Source: Acidobacteriota bacterium (GTDB taxonomy: Bacteria > Acidobacteriota > Vicinamibacteria > Vicinamibacterales > JAFNAJ01). From it: 8,923 nucleotides of DNA. Below are positions 6,609-8,923 of the stretch, piece after piece. The DNA lies in the NCBI GenBank assembly GCA_017860085.1, contig JAFNAJ010000080.1, forward strand, positions 1 through 8,923, in the 5' to 3' direction. How positions within the stretch are numbered: the first letter of the stretch is position 1; each line of letters opens with the position of its first letter. The notes beneath the pieces are model-generated. The model was not told the origin of the DNA and made no database searches. It saw only the letters and a list, made by a program, of their open reading frames with translations. The position numbers and the translations under genes were made by a program.

Positions 6609-7321
6609 ACGACGGGCCGCTCACCGCGACCATCACCTCCAACCTCGCCGCGGTCCACTCGAGGCTCGAGCGGGCCGCGGTGGCGTGTGGCCGTTCCCCG
6701 TCGGACGTTCGTCTCGTCGCCGTTTCGAAGACGTTCGGTCCCGAGCACGTGCGGGCGGCCTTCGCGGCCGGACAGCGCGAGTTCGGCGAGAACCGCGTGC
6801 AGGAGGCGCTGCCCAAGATCGCCCAGGTGGCCGACCTGCCGATCACCTGGCACCTGGTCGGCCACCTGCAGTCGAACAAGGTCCGCAAGGCCGTGGGTCC
6901 GTTCGCGTGCATCCACTCCATCGACAGCAGCGACCTGCTGCGCCGCGTGGAGGCGGTGGCCTCCGAGAGCAGCGCATCCGTCGAGGTGCTGGTGCAGGTC
7001 GACCTCGGCCACGAGCGCACGAAGTTCGGTCTGCCCGAGGCCGACCTTGATTCAGTGTTCGACACCGCGACACAATGCCGTGCGGCGGTGGTGTCCGGCC
7101 TGATGGTGCTGCCACCGTACTTCGACGATCCCGAGGACGCGCGTCCCTATTTCCGGCGTCTCCGGGAGCTGCGAGACGGGCTGCTGAGACGCGGCCTGCC
7201 AGCATCGATGCTCCGACAGCTGTCGATGGGCATGAGCCACGACCTCGAGGTCGCGGTCGAGGAAGGCGCAACGATGGTCCGCGTGGGGACCGCGATTTTC
7301 GGCGCGCGCGAGGGCGCATGA
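6605..7321 (+). CDS. yggS: Pyridoxal phosphate homeostasis protein, YggS/PROSC family
   Basis: This small PLP-binding protein has the alanine-racemase N-terminal barrel fold. The family has no known catalytic activity and buffers intracellular PLP. The protein is 238 residues, the normal size. Visible motifs: LVAVSKTFG with the predicted PLP lysine at 42, FGENRVQEALPK, WHLVGHLQSNKVRK, SIDSSDLL, VQVDLGHERTKFGL, GLMVLPPY and the C-terminal signature LSMGMSHDLEVAVEEGATMVRVGTAIFG, which holds the phosphate-binding residues. The GTG at 6605 forms a GTGA overlap with the TPR gene stop, which suggests translational coupling. The frame stays open far upstream inside the TPR gene, but that stretch is Arg-rich shadow sequence without family similarity. 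The divIVA-like gene follows after 31 bases. The related symbols ylmE and PLPBP refer to the same family. Confidence 0.95.
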   Translation: MNDGPLTATITSNLAAVHSRLERAAVACGRSPSDVRLVAVSKTFGPEHVRAAFAAGQREFGENRVQEALPKIAQVADLPITWHLVGHLQSNKVRKAVGPFACIHSIDSSDLLRRVEAVASESSASVEVLVQVDLGHERTKFGLPEADLDSVFDTATQCRAAVVSGLMVLPPYFDDPEDARPYFRRLRELRDGLLRRGLPASMLRQLSMGMSHDLEVAVEEGATMVRVGTAIFGAREGA

Positions 7322-7352
7322 CGGCAGGGCCGCGTGCGCAGGAGCTGAGCTC

Positions 7353-7901
7353 ATGAAGGTCACCCCCCTGGATCTCCGGCAGACACAGTTCGCTGCCGCG
7401 CTGCGCGGCTACGACAAGAACGAGGTCCGCGCGTTCCTTGCCGAGGCGGCGGACGACTACGAGCAGGCGCTTCGCGAGGTCGACCGCCTGAAGCAGGAAC
7501 TCCTGCGGGCCGAGGAAGCCCTCGGCGAGCACCGTGAACGCGAGGTCCACTTGCGCAACACGCTGCTGACGGCCCAGCGCCTCGCCGATCAGATTCGGGA
7601 GAACGCCGAGCAGGAGGCGCGAATGACCATCCGCGAAGCCGAGGGGCGCGCGGACCTGCTGCTCGAGAAGGCCCAGGCGAGGCTCGACGAGGTCGAGCGC
7701 GAGATTCACGAGCTCAAGTTGCGCCGGCGCGACGTCGAGGCCACGCTCGAGGCATCGGTGTCGGCGCTGACCAACGCCCTCGAGTTCGTCCGCGCGAAAG
7801 ACCAGGAAGAGCGCGAGGAGAAGCTGCTGCTTCACCGGCCGCGCAAGGCCGAGCCCAATGACCCCGATTGGCAGGCCGATGCCAAGGCCGGGGGCCACTG
7901 A
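7353..7901 (+). CDS. DivIVA-domain coiled-coil protein
   Basis: A 182-residue protein that begins with the DivIVA lipid-binding signature: MKVTPLDLRQTQFAAALRGY, then DKNEVRAFL and an acidic stretch (residues 1-40). From about 35 to 160 it is a long, charged coiled coil rich in Glu, Arg, Leu and Ala. The C-terminus is short and hydrophilic. Gram-positive DivIVA proteins sense negative membrane curvature at poles and septa and recruit partners in division, growth or secretion. In this lineage the role is not established, so polar or septal scaffolding is inferred from the family. The start is well supported by AGGAG at 7340-7344, eight bases before the ATG. It lies 31 bases after yggS, and its last 44 bases could overlap the next gene if that gene starts at its earliest ATG. 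A GpsB-like or other coiled-coil variant is an alternative. Confidence 0.88.
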   Translation: MKVTPLDLRQTQFAAALRGYDKNEVRAFLAEAADDYEQALREVDRLKQELLRAEEALGEHREREVHLRNTLLTAQRLADQIRENAEQEARMTIREAEGRADLLLEKAQARLDEVEREIHELKLRRRDVEATLEASVSALTNALEFVRAKDQEEREEKLLLHRPRKAEPNDPDWQADAKAGGH

Positions 7902-8241
7902 CCCGGACGCCCGCGTGTCGCCGAACTACCTCCGCGCGCGGCCAGGCGGGTGCGTTCTCTCCGTCCGGGTCGTCCCGCGATCGGGTCGTACAGGGATCGC
8001 GGGTCAGCGAGGCGGAGCGGTTCTCCTTCGGGTCGCTGCCGCGCCGCTCGAGGGCGCGGCCAACGCGACGGTGGTCGAGTACCTCGCCGGCGTGCTGGAC
8101 ATTCCGCGGCGGGCCGTGAGCATCCTGCGAGGCGAGAAGGCGCGGGACAAACTGCTCGCCATCGACGGCCTGAGCGCCCCGGTCGCCGCCGCGCGCCTCG
8201 AGCCCTGGCTCCGCACGGACACACCAGGCCATGGACGCTGA
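7858..8241 (+). CDS. DUF167 (YggU family) protein
   Basis: A small conserved protein of the DUF167/YggU family, function unknown. The core from about residue 33 reads LSVRVVPRSGRTGIAG, then LLRVAAAPLEGAANATVVEYLAGVLDI, then SILRGEKARDKLLAIDGL. This matches the family pattern of a beta-rich start, the P-x-x-G-x-A-N motif and the late G-x-x-x-R-x-K motif. The start is uncertain. ATG at 7858 gives 127 residues and a 44-base overlap with the DivIVA gene, ATG at 7879 gives 120, and GTG at 7915 gives 108, which is closest to the usual family length and starts 14 bases after the DivIVA stop. None has a strong Shine-Dalgarno. The 3' end overlaps hutI by 11 bases. In proteobacteria yggU often lies near yggS and yggT, so the presence of yggS two genes upstream supports the call. 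Confidence 0.85.
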   Translation: MTPIGRPMPRPGATDPDARVSPNYLRARPGGCVLSVRVVPRSGRTGIAGQRGGAVLLRVAAAPLEGAANATVVEYLAGVLDIPRRAVSILRGEKARDKLLAIDGLSAPVAAARLEPWLRTDTPGHGR

Positions 8242-8923
8242 TCTGATCGTCGAGCACGCCGACCAGCTCCTCGCGGTCGAGGGCGCGGCGCCTCGGTGCG
8301 GACCGGGCCAAGGACGGGTGACGACCGTCCGCGACGGCGCGGTCGCCTCGCTCGCAGGGCGGATCGTGTTCGCCGGCCCCACGTCCGAAGGCCAGGTGAC
8401 GGTCACGCGCCTTCCCGGCGCCACCGTCATCGACGCGAAAGGGTGCACCGTGGTGCCCGGTTTCGTGGATCCGCACACCCACGTGGTCTTTGCCGGAGAC
8501 CGTCGAGGGGAGTTGCAGCGGCGCCTGGCTGGCGCCACGTATGCCGAGATCGCGGCGTCTGGCGGGGGCATCGTGTCGACGGTCGATGCCACGCGCCGCG
8601 CGTCCCAGCCGGCGCTGGTCGAGCAGTCGCTCCCACGGCTCGGCGAGATGCTCCGGTGCGGCACGACCACGTGCGAGGTGAAGAGCGGGTACGGACTCGA
8701 TCTCGACGCCGAGATCCGCATGCTGCGCGCGGTCGGCGACCTGCGGGCGTGTCAGCCCATTGACCTCGTCGCAACCTTCCTGGGCGCCCACGAGATTCCT
8801 CCGGAGTACCGGGCGCGCCGACGTGAGTACGTCGACCAGGTCGTGCACCGGATGATCCCCCGGATCGCCGACGAGGGCCTGGCGACGTGGTGCGACGTCT
8901 TCTGCGAGACCGGGGTGTTCACG
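8231..8923 (+). CDS. hutI: Imidazolonepropionase, N-terminal part (3' end outside window)
   Basis: HutI hydrolyses 4-imidazolone-5-propanoate to N-formimino-L-glutamate, the third step of histidine degradation. It is a metal-dependent amidohydrolase of the cytosol. The first 231 codons are present of about 400 usual for the family, and the frame runs open off the window. Visible motifs: VVPGFVDPHTHVVFAGDRRGEL, with the metal-binding His pair at 82 and 84; the substrate-site stretch YAEIAASGGGI near 108-118; TTTCEVKSGYGLDLDAE; and TFLGAHEIPPEY with His187. No defect is seen in the visible part. The ATG at 8231 overlaps the DUF167 gene by 11 bases and has only a weak Shine-Dalgarno, so it is probably translationally coupled. 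Other hut genes may follow beyond the edge. Confidence 0.94.
   Translation, partial: MDADLIVEHADQLLAVEGAAPRCGPGQGRVTTVRDGAVASLAGRIVFAGPTSEGQVTVTRLPGATVIDAKGCTVVPGFVDPHTHVVFAGDRRGELQRRLAGATYAEIAASGGGIVSTVDATRRASQPALVEQSLPRLGEMLRCGTTTCEVKSGYGLDLDAEIRMLRAVGDLRACQPIDLVATFLGAHEIPPEYRARRREYVDQVVHRMIPRIADEGLATWCDVFCETGVFT

Noticed and set aside
6843..7898. 351-codon - strand frame opposite yggS and the DivIVA gene
   Set aside because: It is a shadow of two strongly supported + strand genes, with Arg/Pro-rich low-complexity stretches.

Overview
This is a GC-rich, almost gapless bacterial segment. It carries nine genes: two cut by the window edges, eight on the + strand and one on the - strand. The best taxonomic clue is the - strand gene at 3551-4528. 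It encodes an exported von Willebrand A protein with the sequence signature of the 'VWFA-related Acidobacterial domain' family. Together with a carboxypeptidase-regulatory-like/TPR protein, a DivIVA-domain protein and the high GC content, this suggests Acidobacteriota, perhaps the Vicinamibacteria. That placement is inferred from family knowledge and no marker gene confirms it.

Left block (1-3584, + strand): the C-terminal part of ribose-5-phosphate isomerase B (rpiB), then serine hydroxymethyltransferase (glyA), then a DinG-type iron-sulfur helicase whose GTG start lies inside the end of glyA. The three read in one direction with short or negative spacing and look like one transcription unit.

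Middle block (3551-5592): the - strand VWA gene meets the helicase gene tail to tail with a 34-base overlap. On its other side it diverges from an orphan Dam-type (D12 class) adenine DNA methyltransferase. The 83-base divergent gap holds a perfect inverted repeat, AGTGTA-N14-TACACT, whose arms resemble -10 boxes facing in opposite directions.

Right block (5640-8923, + strand): an exported carboxypeptidase-regulatory-like/TPR protein, then a PLP homeostasis protein (YggS family) starting in a 4-base overlap, a DivIVA-domain coiled-coil protein, a DUF167 (YggU family) protein and the start of imidazolonepropionase (hutI). Tight spacing suggests one operon. The yggS-divIVA-DUF167 order resembles a condensed version of the ylm/ygg clusters near cell-division genes in other bacteria, with a histidine-degradation gene attached.

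I saw no tRNA, rRNA, CRISPR array, insertion sequence or attachment site, and no gene-free stretch longer than about 85 bases. Most of the window is ordinary housekeeping DNA. The points worth a second look are the divergent promoter region, the orphan methyltransferase, the lineage-type VWA and TPR proteins, and the yggS-divIVA-DUF167-hutI arrangement. I found no clear sign of a wholly new system.
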